18,059 nucleotides of DNA from Methanobacterium sp. (GCA_030539815.1 JAUNXM010000026.1:1-18059), one strand, 5' to 3'. Positions 8,516 through 16,432 are shown, counted from the stretch's first letter. The notes: generated by a model not told the origin, from the sequence alone. Program-made: numbers and translations.

Positions 8516-9046
8516 TCATAATGATCTTTCCAAACTCTTTATAGCACTACGCACTGCTCTTTCTTCCATTATTCGGTGGGCTACCAACAAGCTGATTAAG
8601 AGTAGGGGCACTAAGATGTCTAGAATCAGAACAGCCCCTGCATTTCCAGATGCATAGTTTCCAGTGATGAAAATGTTACTGATATGTCCCATTGCATCAC
8701 CCAAGAGAAAGATGGAAACCCCTATAACCGTTGCGGTCCAGAAGTTGCCCCTGATCCAGATGCATAACACCCCTAAAACTCCAAAAGCCAGATTGGCAAA
8801 GGCCACTTCCTGTTGAAATGGACTTCCTGGAGCCCATCCAATGGATGCAGCCACCTGGTTGGCGAAGAATGAATGACCTATTGATGCCCAGATGGAACCT
8901 AGACCCACAGTGATAACCAAAAAGGATAAAAGAGTTATTTCTATAATTTTTTTCGCAGTTAGAGTCCGTTTAGAATAAAATTGAATCCCTAACATTATTA
9001 ATGCACCAATAATCCCCAGTATCAGCCAGGTGTAAGCTGTATCCAT
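8516..9046 (-). CDS. DUF6790-type four-to-five-helix membrane protein
   Basis: This 176-residue protein has about five hydrophobic segments. The motif GWAPGSPFQQEVAFANLAFG (70-89) and LLGDAMGHI (114-122) match what I recall of the DUF6790 family, which has no known function. The Asp, His and Glu inside these motifs lie in or next to membrane segments and could bind a metal or ion. The ATG is preceded by a GAGGGG site 5-6 nt away and by a TATA box about 40 bp upstream. The C-terminal tail is charged (EERAVRSAIKSLERSL) and probably cytoplasmic. The family assignment is from memory of the motif and is moderately sure. Confidence 0.72.
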   Translation of the reverse strand: MDTAYTWLILGIIGALIMLGIQFYSKRTLTAKKIIEITLLSFLVITVGLGSIWASIGHSFFANQVAASIGWAPGSPFQQEVAFANLAFGVLGVLCIWIRGNFWTATVIGVSIFLLGDAMGHISNIFITGNYASGNAGAVLILDILVPLLLISLLVAHRIMEERAVRSAIKSLERSL

Positions 9047-9080
9047 TTAAAACCCCTCTTTTAGGTTGATTTAATTGAAG

Positions 9081-9090
9081 ATATAAAATT
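9081..9090 (-). promoter_or_regulatory. TATA box of the DUF6790 gene
   Basis: The minus strand reads AATTTTATAT here. A start about 25 bp downstream would fall close to 9060, just ahead of the GAGGGG ribosome site (9052-9057). Confidence 0.42.
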
Positions 9091-9146
9091 AACACTTATT
9101 ATTTGCGTTTTATCATCATTTATTTAATACCTTGCTCTGGGGAAAA

Positions 9147-9164
9147 AATGGAAAAATATATAAG
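9147..9164 (+). promoter_or_regulatory. Strong BRE/TATA-like element with no assigned gene
   Basis: ATGGAAAAATATATAAGC closely matches an archaeal BRE plus TATA on the plus strand, but no plus-strand gene follows before the convergent DUF362 gene ends at 9242. It may drive a small RNA (about 9185 onward) or, because TATA boxes are nearly symmetric, act on the minus strand as a second DUF6790 promoter. Confidence 0.3.
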
Positions 9165-9183
9165 CCATTTCTCCCTTCCTCCT

Positions 9184-9224
9184 AAAGTATTATCGAAGGA
9201 CTAATCCCACTAATACCATACTTT
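9184..9224. repeat. Interrupted inverted repeat between the DUF6790 and DUF362 genes
   Basis: AAAGTAT (9184-9190) pairs with ATACTTT (9218-9224); alternatively GTATTA (9187-9192) pairs with TAATAC (9211-9216). A direct repeat ACTAAT-CCC-ACTAAT lies in the loop. It could be the 3' hairpin of the DUF362 transcript or part of an RNA starting near the TATA at 9154. Confidence 0.3.
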
Positions 9225-9241
9225 AAATATTTATACCAATT

Positions 9242-10345
9242 TTACAAGGTTATTAATTCATATTTTTGAAACCCCATCCCTATTTCTTCGGCATACTCCA
9301 GGAGCACCATTCCGTCCACATTTTCCCAGACACCTTTGAATTTGTCACCACCATGGTGATGATGATCTCCCAGGAGTGAATTTTCCAGTCCAGCCTGTTG
9401 ATTAACCAGATCGTAACTGGCTTTATCCAGAGCTACGGGATCAATGGATGCCATTACTCCGATGTCTGGGACAATGGGTGCATCACTGAATGCTTCACAA
9501 TCACAGTCAGGAGTTATGTCCATGAGGAAATTAATATAACCCACTTTCCCTTCTTTATTTTTAACTGCTCCACAGGCGTATTCCACCATTCTTTCCATGA
9601 ATTCGGGTAATGAATCAGAATTCAGTTCTATGGCTGATTGCGGGCAGGTAGAAAGACAGTTATTGCAGGCTATGCAGCCTTGCATATCGATAACTGCTTT
9701 ACCTCCCACCAACGCCATGACCGATACTGGACAGGACCCAATGCAGGTTCCGCAGCCATTGCAGTTATCAGTGATAAGTGGTTTGGAACACTGGTGCTGT
9801 TCTATCTTTCCAGGGGCTGATGCACATCCCATGGCCAAATTTTTAATTGCCCCTCCGAAACCACACATTCCATGCCCCTTAAAGTGAGATAAAACCAGCA
9901 TACTGTCAGATTTTTTAATATCTCCGGCAATTTTCACCTTGGAAAAATGTTTCAACCCCACATTAACTGGGATCCAGTTATCACCACATATCCCATCGGC
10001 TATGATCACCGGCACTCCGGTGACGGCGTAGGCAAACCCGTTGGTTATGGCAGTCTGGAGATGATCAACTGCATTATGACGACTACCATAATAAAGAGTA
10101 TTAGTATCAGTAAGAAAAGGTTTAACATTGTACTCTAGAGTTTTTTCAACCACCGAGGTTACCAAGACCGGTTTGAGAAATGAATCATTACCTTTTTCTC
10201 CAAAATGGAGCTTAATGGCAGTTATTTCATTTTCAGTAAGGAATTCGCCGAATCCTGCACTGTCAAATAACTGTTTTATTTTTCTATTTTTGTTTTCTCC
10301 CTGACTTCTGGATCTGAAATTAGAAAAATACACTTTACTGAACAT
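9242..10345 (-). CDS. DUF362 protein with two [4Fe-4S] ferredoxin motifs
   Basis: This 367-residue protein has the DUF362 fold on both sides of a bacterial-type ferredoxin insert. DUF362 marks include AIKLHFGEKGN (43-53), LSHFKGHGMCGFGGAIKNLAMGC (152-174 region) and GVMASIDPVALDKASYDLV (296-314). The insert has Cys195-x2-Cys198-x2-Cys201-x3-Cys205 and Cys224-x2-Cys227-x2-Cys230-x3-Cys234, enough for two cubane clusters. A natural run of four His (328-331) and a CDC at 281-283 may bind metal. DUF362 proteins are widespread in anaerobes, and their reaction is unsettled. The start is supported by GGTGG 6 nt before the ATG. The TIM-barrel gene lies 118 bp upstream on the same strand, so a shared transcript is possible but not shown. 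Probably cytoplasmic redox function. Confidence 0.87.
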   Translation of the reverse strand: MFSKVYFSNFRSRSQGENKNRKIKQLFDSAGFGEFLTENEITAIKLHFGEKGNDSFLKPVLVTSVVEKTLEYNVKPFLTDTNTLYYGSRHNAVDHLQTAITNGFAYAVTGVPVIIADGICGDNWIPVNVGLKHFSKVKIAGDIKKSDSMLVLSHFKGHGMCGFGGAIKNLAMGCASAPGKIEQHQCSKPLITDNCNGCGTCIGSCPVSVMALVGGKAVIDMQGCIACNNCLSTCPQSAIELNSDSLPEFMERMVEYACGAVKNKEGKVGYINFLMDITPDCDCEAFSDAPIVPDIGVMASIDPVALDKASYDLVNQQAGLENSLLGDHHHHGGDKFKGVWENVDGMVLLEYAEEIGMGFQKYELITL

Positions 10346-10463
10346 CTGAAACCACCACTAAATTACAATCAGTTATATTAAATTTATTTTCATTAATAAT
10401 GTTGGATAAGTTTGAATTAGGTTTTTTATTTAATAATGAATTGATATTGTAAAAGGATTGAGT

Positions 10464-11213
10464 TTATTTTGACAGGTTTAAGATGAGATTTCTACTTTTT
10501 AGAACATCATCGTAATTGTTTAATTCAATAATACCTCTTTCGATTCCGTTTATAAGACCTAAATCCAAGGTGCCTTCACCAAGAGCCACATGCTGATCCT
10601 TTTCACCGTTATTATCGCTTAAATGAAAGTAGTATGTTTTTTCAAGTTGTAAAAAAGATTCAGGATGGTCTGTGGTGTTAGCATGGCCCAGATCAACAGT
10701 GGCGTGACAGCCACATTGATCCAGGAACTGAGCATGTTCCGATGCAGTGTTACAGAAGTAAGCGTAGCGATGAGGCATATTTTCCACAGATAAAATAACA
10801 CCCAGATCTTCAGCGTGTTGGTTAGCTTCTTTTAAGGTTTCAATGGCAAAATATTTGCCCATTTCACGTACTCGGTCTTCTAATCGGTGTATCATTCCAG
10901 GATGAGTGGTTATAGCCTTTGCCCCTATTTTTGATGCTAATGTCAGTGTTTCTAAAATCTGACGTAGAGTTTCATCCCGAATACCCTGGTTTAGGCTGGC
11001 AGGGTTCAAGTCAATGGTGGGAGCATGCAAAAAAACATCCAAATCATATGAAGCGAAAACATCCAGCCCAGAACTCTGTTTGAGGATATTTCGGGGCCAG
11101 TAGGGACCTTCACATAATATTTCAACCAGCTCAAATCCATCAGCAGTTGCGGTGTCCAAAAAATCCTCAAATGACTTCATGAAAAGTGCCAGAGTTGAAA
11201 ATCCTATTTTCAT
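10464..11213 (-). CDS. Xylose-isomerase-like TIM barrel protein (sugar-phosphate isomerase/epimerase or endonuclease IV type)
   Basis: This 249-residue protein has the AP-endonuclease-2/xylose-isomerase-like TIM barrel. All nine metal ligands known from endonuclease IV have counterparts: His63, His104 (THPG), Glu144 (VENMP), Asp174 and His177 (VDLGHAN), His197 (FHLSD), Asp206-x-His208 and Glu213 (LGEG). The family includes sugar epimerases, isomerases and DNA repair nucleases. The protein is shorter than classical endonuclease IV and lacks evident DNA-binding loops, so an isomerase/epimerase role is favoured, but repair cannot be excluded. The ATG is preceded by AAGGGTG at about 5 nt. A consensus TATA with BRE lies just upstream. 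It diverges from the PadR cassette. Confidence 0.86.
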   Translation of the reverse strand: MKIGFSTLALFMKSFEDFLDTATADGFELVEILCEGPYWPRNILKQSSGLDVFASYDLDVFLHAPTIDLNPASLNQGIRDETLRQILETLTLASKIGAKAITTHPGMIHRLEDRVREMGKYFAIETLKEANQHAEDLGVILSVENMPHRYAYFCNTASEHAQFLDQCGCHATVDLGHANTTDHPESFLQLEKTYYFHLSDNNGEKDQHVALGEGTLDLGLINGIERGIIELNNYDDVLKSRNLILNLSK

Positions 11214-11240
11214 GTATACACCCTTTTTAAGGTAATTGGG

Positions 11241-11254
11241 ATATATTTTTCGAA
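11241..11254 (-). promoter_or_regulatory. BRE/TATA promoter of the TIM-barrel gene
   Basis: The minus strand reads CGAAAAATATAT, a close match to archaeal BRE plus TATA, about 30 bp before the ATG at 11213. The leader must be very short. Confidence 0.55.
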
Positions 11255-11350
11255 ATTATTTACTTTTCCTAATCCATTAATCTAGTTTAAAATTTGGGAG
11301 GAATGGGAAAAAGAATCCAATATTGTATTATAACTTAATTTTTCACAAAC

Positions 11351-11358
11351 TTTATATG
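11351..11358 (+). promoter_or_regulatory. TATA box of the PadR/ABC cassette
   Basis: TTTATATG lies about 75 bp before the PadR start. A transcription start about 25 bp on (near 11380) leaves a leader of roughly 50 nt carrying GGAGGTG at 11419-11425, an excellent ribosome site 8 nt before the ATG. Confidence 0.5.
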
Positions 11359-11365
11359 GAAAGTG

Positions 11366-11403
11366 GATATATCTAATTAAGCTATGTCTAAATCTGATAT
11401 ATC
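11366..11403. promoter_or_regulatory. Paired GATATATC palindromes, candidate PadR operator
   Basis: The perfect palindrome GATATATC occurs at 11366-11373 and 11396-11403, 30 bp apart (about three helical turns). The arms CTAATT (11373-11378) and AATTAG (11404-11409) lie just inside and just outside as inverted copies. The two sites bracket the predicted transcription start, so binding would block polymerase. PadR proteins typically bind palindromes in their own promoters, so autoregulation is a reasonable inference. Confidence 0.5.
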
Positions 11404-11433
11404 AATTAGTGGAATAAAGGAGGTGTGAAGTGA

Positions 11434-11943
11434 ATGGGTGATGAATCACGGAAAGAAAATTCTCCTGTGGATTCTGATAATAAAGAAACCTCGGATGAAT
11501 TTAAAAAAATCCAGATAAAAAAATCAAGGAACTACTATCATAATGCAATGGAAAGCCATGAAGTATTCAAAAATTTGAATCAATTCGAGAAAAAACTGGT
11601 TAGAGGGATTATGCGAGGCTCCGGACCCATCATAATGCTTTGGTTAATCAGTAAAAAGGGACAGCATGGTTATGAGATAATGACGCAGCTCCACGAATCT
11701 TCACCATTTAGTGATAAAGTTAAAATGCCCAGTGCCAGTATCATCTATCCAAAATTACACCAACTGGAAAAGAAAGGCCTCATAAAGGGAACTTGGGAAA
11801 ATCATGGGAAAAGAAAAGTTAAATATTATGAAATAACCTCTGAAGGGATAGAAACCCTTGACAAAATTAGAAATTTCTTTAAAACTCGAAACAATAACTT
11901 GTACGAAGATTTTTTAGAAGATGTCATGTATATAAAAAAATAA
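11434..11943 (+). CDS. PadR-family transcriptional regulator
   Basis: This 169-residue protein has a PadR winged helix (about residues 62-145): GPIIMLWLISKKGQHGYEI, the recognition region around MPSASIIYPKLHQLEKKGLI, and the wing HGKRKVKYYEITSEG. PadR proteins usually repress neighbouring transporter genes and release DNA on binding a drug or other ligand. Residues 1-55 are a charged, low-complexity extension not found in minimal PadR proteins of about 110 residues. The start at 11434 follows GGAGGTG at 8 nt. It is the first gene of a four-gene plus-strand unit and lies 13 bp before the ABC ATPase, so it most likely controls the cassette, with the palindromes at 11366-11403 as the obvious target. 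Confidence 0.9.
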   Translation: MGDESRKENSPVDSDNKETSDEFKKIQIKKSRNYYHNAMESHEVFKNLNQFEKKLVRGIMRGSGPIIMLWLISKKGQHGYEIMTQLHESSPFSDKVKMPSASIIYPKLHQLEKKGLIKGTWENHGKRKVKYYEITSEGIETLDKIRNFFKTRNNNLYEDFLEDVMYIKK

Positions 11944-11956
11944 TAGGAGTTAAGGT

Positions 11957-13042
11957 ATGAAATATGCCATCGAAACATCTGATCTCACCAAGATATATGG
12001 TGATTTTAAAGCAGTTGATGCTTTAAACTTAAAAGTTAAAGATAAAAGCATATTTGGTTTTTTAGGACCTAATGGCGCCGGTAAAACCACAACGATAAAG
12101 ATGTTAACCTGTTTGATCCCCCCTACATCGGGAACTGCTAAAGTAGCCGGTTATGAGGTTATTAAAAACCCCAACGAAGTTCGTCAAAAAATCGGCATGG
12201 TTCCGCAACTAGTCAGTTTATATGCTGATCTTACAGCTCGAGAAAATGCAGAACTATGTGCGGATTACTACGGGATGCCCAAAGACCTTAAAGAACGGAG
12301 GATCGACGAGTTAATGGAACTGGTGGATATCAAATACGCTGAGAATAAAATGGTCAAACAATTATCCGGAGGGCAAAAACAGAAAGTATCAGTGGTGGCC
12401 AGCCTGGTACACCAGCCAGATATTCTATTTCTGGACGAACCAACCATTGGTCTGGATCCCACAACTAAAAGTGTGCTATGGGATCTCATAGACGAACTCA
12501 ACCAGAAAGGGCACACCATCATCCTATGTTCACACGACATGTACGAAGTAGACATGCTCTGCGACCATGTGGGCATAATCAATCAGGGTAAATTAGCAGC
12601 ATATGACACCCCACAGGGCCTAAAGGATACCATACTCTCACAAGAAAAAACTTGTGGAAGTAATATTGGCGATATTGTGCGAGAAATGGAAGAATCTGAT
12701 AATAGTGATCATCCATCATTCTGCAAGCTAAAAGAAGCAGTTAATGAATCTGAAATAGATAAAGCAAGAGAAATGAGCCTAATGGTAGATAATTCAGATA
12801 CTGAATTGATTAACAGATTAGCCCAAATCCCTTGCGTTCTTGATGTTGAACCTCACCGATCAGGTAGGCTCACCTTCAAATTAGCCAACACAGAAACCGC
12901 AGTAACACAAGTAATATCTACAATTATGGAAAAAGGGGGCAACATTACCTCTGTTTCAACAAAAGACCCATCTTTAGAAGATGTATTTATTAAAGTTACT
13001 GCTAAAAAGAAGCCTAAAATAGGAGAAGAGGAGAGTGAATAA
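11957..13042 (+). CDS. ABC transporter ATP-binding protein (DrrA/multidrug type)
   Basis: This 361-residue ABC ATPase has Walker A GPNGAGKT (37-44), Q-loop Gln84, signature LSGGQ (136-140), Walker B ILFLDEPTIGLDP with Asp160-Glu161, and switch His193 (CSHD). After about residue 215 comes a long C-terminal extension of around 145 residues ending in a ferredoxin-like fold similar to the DrrA/DUF4162 regulatory domain, seen as DVFIKVTAKK near the end. A linker of about 40 charged residues precedes it. The enzyme powers export through the ABC-2 permease that follows. It starts 13 bp after padR with GGAG at 11945-11948, and its stop overlaps the next gene by 8 bp, so translation is coupled. Confidence 0.94.
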   Translation: MKYAIETSDLTKIYGDFKAVDALNLKVKDKSIFGFLGPNGAGKTTTIKMLTCLIPPTSGTAKVAGYEVIKNPNEVRQKIGMVPQLVSLYADLTARENAELCADYYGMPKDLKERRIDELMELVDIKYAENKMVKQLSGGQKQKVSVVASLVHQPDILFLDEPTIGLDPTTKSVLWDLIDELNQKGHTIILCSHDMYEVDMLCDHVGIINQGKLAAYDTPQGLKDTILSQEKTCGSNIGDIVREMEESDNSDHPSFCKLKEAVNESEIDKAREMSLMVDNSDTELINRLAQIPCVLDVEPHRSGRLTFKLANTETAVTQVISTIMEKGGNITSVSTKDPSLEDVFIKVTAKKKPKIGEEESE

Positions 13043-14237
13043 AGTGTCGGAAACCAAAAAAATATGGTGGATGATTAAAAAGGACCTTCTAGTTCTCTGG
13101 AGACATAAACCACGTTTATTTTCCATACTGCTCTTCCCCATACTTATGATCGCCCTTTTCGGTTATGGTATGGGAGGGGAGATTGAAAACATTCCAGTGG
13201 TGATAGTTAAACAGACTGATGGTCCAGTAACCGATGCCACCCTTAACGCCATTAAAGGAATGTCACTTTACAATGTAAAGGATATTATCAGTGACCCCCA
13301 AAGGGGTCGGGAAATGGTGGAGTCAGGTCAAGTCAAAGCAGCCATTCTACTGCCTTCTGATTATGAAAATCTTGCCAGTAGTAACTCCAAATCAGTGGTA
13401 GTGTATGTTGATTCATCAGATCAAATGGCCACACAAATGTTGGTTCCAGCAACCCAAGCCCTATTCAGCCAGATATCTTCTCAAATTGGAATGAAAAAAC
13501 TGGAAGCATTACAAAGTCAGTCTTCACCAATCCAAGTACAATCTCAAGGAGTTCAATCCAGTTCATCACTATCTTCCATTAACTTCCAGAATATTATGAA
13601 CTCCATTAATTTCCAAGTCAACAAGATCTATGGTGATACCAAATATATTGACTTCCTGGTTCCTGCGATCCTGGCCATGACCGTCATGATGGGGGCAATG
13701 ATGAGTATGGGAGAGTCTTTAGCCGGTGAAAGAGAACGAGGAGAACTTGCCAGGCTTTTCATGACTCCAACCAGCGTTTCGACCGTGGTTGCAGGTAAAA
13801 TAATATCAAGACTGGTCATTCAGACCACAACCGCCATGGTATTACTTGGTTCGGCTATAATACTGTTTAATATTACCATATCTGGCAGTATGATACTTAC
13901 CATACTCCTACTAATACTGATAGCCTTGTGTTTTGTAGGTTTTGGCATAATGGTTTCTGCCAGGGTTGGTACCCAGGAAGATTACGTCCAGATGGTGATG
14001 CCATTCAGCATGCCCATGATGTTCATATCCGGAGTTTTCTATCCATTGGAAACCATGCCCTGGATATTCCAAAAAATAGCATACATAGCACCTTTAACCT
14101 ATGCTAATGATGCAATGAGAGGAGTTATGCTAAAAGGGGCAGGAATAGGAGATATATGGGTCGACATAGCTGTTCTTCTGGGTTTTACGCTACTGTTCTT
14201 TGCAATGGGAGTGACCAGGTTCAACAGAGACATTTAG
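13035..14237 (+). CDS. ABC-2 type permease (DrrB/YhgE-like)
   Basis: This 400-residue permease has one N-terminal helix (28-46), a large external domain (about 47-203) and five further helices (about 205-226, 258-280, 285-308, 318-336, 375-393). The cytoplasmic GERERGELARL (231-241) is the coupling segment, and ISGVFYPLETMPW near 331-343 is typical of ABC-2 membrane proteins. The external domain ends with a Ser/Gln-rich stretch (about 150-185) that looks flexible. With the preceding ATPase it probably forms a homodimeric exporter of a hydrophobic compound; the substrate is unknown. The GTG start at 13035 overlaps the ATPase stop. A second GTG at 13044, preceded by GAGGAGAG, is an alternative start. 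Confidence 0.92.
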   Translation: MNKVSETKKIWWMIKKDLLVLWRHKPRLFSILLFPILMIALFGYGMGGEIENIPVVIVKQTDGPVTDATLNAIKGMSLYNVKDIISDPQRGREMVESGQVKAAILLPSDYENLASSNSKSVVVYVDSSDQMATQMLVPATQALFSQISSQIGMKKLEALQSQSSPIQVQSQGVQSSSSLSSINFQNIMNSINFQVNKIYGDTKYIDFLVPAILAMTVMMGAMMSMGESLAGERERGELARLFMTPTSVSTVVAGKIISRLVIQTTTAMVLLGSAIILFNITISGSMILTILLLILIALCFVGFGIMVSARVGTQEDYVQMVMPFSMPMMFISGVFYPLETMPWIFQKIAYIAPLTYANDAMRGVMLKGAGIGDIWVDIAVLLGFTLLFFAMGVTRFNRDI

Positions 14238-14286
14238 AATATATTAAAGCTAATTAAGAATGCAATAATAGAATCAGGTGAAAATT

Positions 14287-15528
14287 ATGAACATTGGAAG
14301 AAAACATATGTTATTGGGATTTATGATAACCTGCCTTTTGGCATCACCAGCTGCCGTTGCAGGGGCTGATTGGAACATGTTCCATGAAAACACCCAACAC
14401 ACTGGTTACATGGACCAGGCCGCTGATTTCACACCTACTGTCTGGTATTTCAGCACCCAAGGTGCTATTAAATCATCCCCCGCCATACTTAACAAAGTAG
14501 CCTATTTTGGTTCACAGGATAAACATGTATATGCAGTTAACCTTGAAGACGGCACTAAATTATGGGATTATAAAACTGAAGGAGCATTAATATCCTCTCC
14601 TTCAATATCTGGAGACTATCTATACATAGGATCAACTGACGGATATCTTTACGCTCAGGATATCAAAAACGGAAATGTTAAGTGGAAATACAAAACAGGT
14701 AACTCCATTGCTTCTTCACCATTAGTGCAAAACAACACAGTCTATGTTGGTTCGGATGATGGAAGAATATACGCCATATATGCATCAAACGGGACCAAAA
14801 AATGGGAGTACAATACTGGTAATGCTGTTAGATCATCCCCAGTCATCTCGGGAGATAATTTAATAATTGGATCAGATGATGGGAAAGTATACGCCTTAAA
14901 TATTAACAATGGAAACAAATCATGGGAATACACCACAGGTGATAAGGTACAATCATCCCCGGCAGTAATGAACAATATAGTTTACGTGGGATCAAACGAT
15001 GGGAAAGTGTATGCCCTTAACATCGATACCGGGACACTGGAATGGAATTATGATATGGGGAAATCAGTAGCATCCTCACCAACCATCGATTCCAATGACA
15101 ACAGCCTATTTGTAGGGGCGGATAACGGGAAAATGATGTGTTTAGACACCCGAAATGGTGTAGAGAAATGGAATTACACTGCCAGTGGAGCTGTAAAAAC
15201 CACCGCAGCCCTTATGGACAACAAAATAGTATTCGGTTCCAATGGTGGAACAGTTTATATTGTAAACAAGTACAATGGTAATGAAGAGTGGACCTACAAT
15301 CCAGGTTATGGTTTAATAAACCAGGCCATTGAATCTTCCCCAGCAACTTACGGAAATATGATATATGTTGGTGCAGATGATGGATCCCTCTACGCCCTCA
15401 ACAACGACAAGAAGACCGCTCCAATGTCAATATACATTTACTACATTGGTGGAGCTATTGTTATCATAATAGCTTTGTTATTTGTTGGAAGAACTTTAAT
15501 TAACCGGCGGAAGAACAAAAAAGAATGA
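14287..15528 (+). CDS. Secreted, membrane-anchored PQQ-like eight-bladed beta-propeller protein
   Basis: This 413-residue protein has a signal peptide (about 1-26, ending near AVAGA), eight repeats of about 40 residues each opening W-x-Y and containing SSP and a VYVGSDDG-type turn, and a C-terminal helix (about 384-403) followed by RRKNKKE. The pattern is that of PQQ-like/BamB propellers. Most of the protein would lie outside, anchored by its C-terminus. The repeats lack evidence for a bound cofactor, so a scaffold or ligand-binding role is more likely than an oxidoreductase. The frame can start at GTG 14278, but ATG 14287 has AGGTG 6 nt before it. It follows the permease by about 50 bp and ends in a hairpin terminator, so it is probably in the cassette. 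Repeat 7 departs most from the consensus (KTTAALMD in place of SSP). Confidence 0.88.
   Translation: MNIGRKHMLLGFMITCLLASPAAVAGADWNMFHENTQHTGYMDQAADFTPTVWYFSTQGAIKSSPAILNKVAYFGSQDKHVYAVNLEDGTKLWDYKTEGALISSPSISGDYLYIGSTDGYLYAQDIKNGNVKWKYKTGNSIASSPLVQNNTVYVGSDDGRIYAIYASNGTKKWEYNTGNAVRSSPVISGDNLIIGSDDGKVYALNINNGNKSWEYTTGDKVQSSPAVMNNIVYVGSNDGKVYALNIDTGTLEWNYDMGKSVASSPTIDSNDNSLFVGADNGKMMCLDTRNGVEKWNYTASGAVKTTAALMDNKIVFGSNGGTVYIVNKYNGNEEWTYNPGYGLINQAIESSPATYGNMIYVGADDGSLYALNNDKKTAPMSIYIYYIGGAIVIIIALLFVGRTLINRRKNKKE
14443..15411 (+). repeat. Eight tandem coding repeats of about 120 bp
   Basis: These encode the beta-propeller blades. The blades begin at the codons for Trp in WYF, WDY, WKY, WEY, WEY, WNY, WNY and WTY. 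Repeats 3-5 are the closest to each other (VGSDDG, GSDDGK and GSNDGK with YALNI), which suggests recent expansion. This is protein-level repetition and not a mobile element. Confidence 0.8.
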
Positions 15529-15565
15529 AAATAAGTATTAGGAATAATATTCTGAGTTTATTTCT

Positions 15566-15597
15566 AAAGAAGATTTTATCTTCTTTATTCCTTTTTT
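15566..15597 (+). terminator. Hairpin terminator after the cassette
   Basis: AAAGAAGAT-TTT-ATCTTCTTT is a perfect 9-bp stem with a 3-nt loop, followed by ATTCC and a T6-7 run. It lies 38 bp after the propeller stop. A hairpin plus T-run is bacterial-looking but also occurs in archaea. Confidence 0.7.
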
Positions 15598-15762
15598 GAG
15601 AATATTTAAAGACCTTATTTTAAATTTTTGGTGCATAAATTAACTCATTAGGGCCTTATTCCCTGAATAGCAGTGATATTACCGATATATTAATCAAGTT
15701 CTTTTGAATGAATTAGATGAATAGAAAATCAAGTGCGAATAACTATTAAATAATTTAATGGT

Positions 15763-15821
15763 TTTATTTTTCCAAAATAAAGTTTTAGACTATTTATATT
15801 TATTAAAAAAATGTATAAAAA
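15763..15821 (-). terminator. Terminator region of alba
   Basis: Reading from alba, the minus strand has TTTTT (about 15817-15821), then T7 (15804-15810), then a perfect AT-rich stem TTTATTTT / AAAATAAA (15763-15781). These begin about 22 bp after the stop. Confidence 0.45.
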
Positions 15822-15842
15822 GGAAAACAGGAGGTTTATAAA

Positions 15843-16145
<303 letters not shown>

Positions 16146-16175
16146 TATACTATGGTCTAAAAGTGTTATTAATAT

Positions 16176-16187
16176 TATATATATTTT
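16176..16187 (-). promoter_or_regulatory. albA: BRE/TATA promoter of alba
   Basis: The minus strand reads ACAAAATATATATAAT, with the TATA box 50-60 bp before the ATG. The predicted start near 16155 leaves a leader of about 28 nt carrying GGAGGT. The near-ideal TATA fits an abundant chromatin protein. Confidence 0.6.
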
Positions 16188-16278
16188 GTGAAGCAGCTTC
16201 TAGGGAAATAACACGGATTATAATGTTTTAAAAGTTAAATATCCGTTGAAATCCAGAACTTATTGTATAAATTCCAAA

Positions 16279-16304
16279 CTAAGAACATTTTTTTTAATTC
16301 TTAG
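16279..16304. repeat. Inverted repeat CTAAGAA / TTCTTAG
   Basis: It is a perfect 7-bp inverted repeat around a 12-nt T-rich centre, 150 bp upstream of the alba start. It may be a regulator site or a remnant terminator. Confidence 0.25.
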
Positions 16305-16424
16305 ACATTTTTACAATGGGATTCTAACTTCAACCAACTAAGTGAGTAGTGACGGAAATACAATTAACAGATATCTCCTATAAACGGATAATGATATATC
16401 TAAGCATAATTTAAACATTTTAAT

Positions 16425-16432
16425 AAAAAAAA
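16425..16432 (-). terminator. T-tract after the REC-PAS gene
   Basis: A run of eight T on the minus strand lies about 77 bp past the stop at 16509. It is the first strong oligo-T downstream. Confidence 0.35.

Larger units (their letters stand above)
15529..15842. other. Convergent intergenic region between the propeller and alba genes
   Basis: It holds the terminator at 15566-15597 and an AT-rich inverted repeat TTTATTTT-TCC-AAAATAAA at 15763-15781. Minus-strand T-runs at about 15804-15821 probably end the alba transcript. No convincing gene or RNA was seen. Confidence 0.5.

Noticed and set aside
9148..9204. 18-residue plus-strand ORF (MEKYISHF...) over the orphan TATA box
   Set aside because: Its ATG lies inside the predicted promoter element, so a transcript from that promoter could not contain it.
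14443..15411. Tandem repeats as a possible CRISPR or mobile element
   Set aside because: The about 120-bp period matches propeller blades in a continuous reading frame; there are no spacers and no conserved short repeat.
15828..15836. AGGAGG-like ribosome site on the plus strand near the alba 3' end
   Set aside because: No start codon at usable spacing and no open frame follows on that strand apart from the alba shadow.
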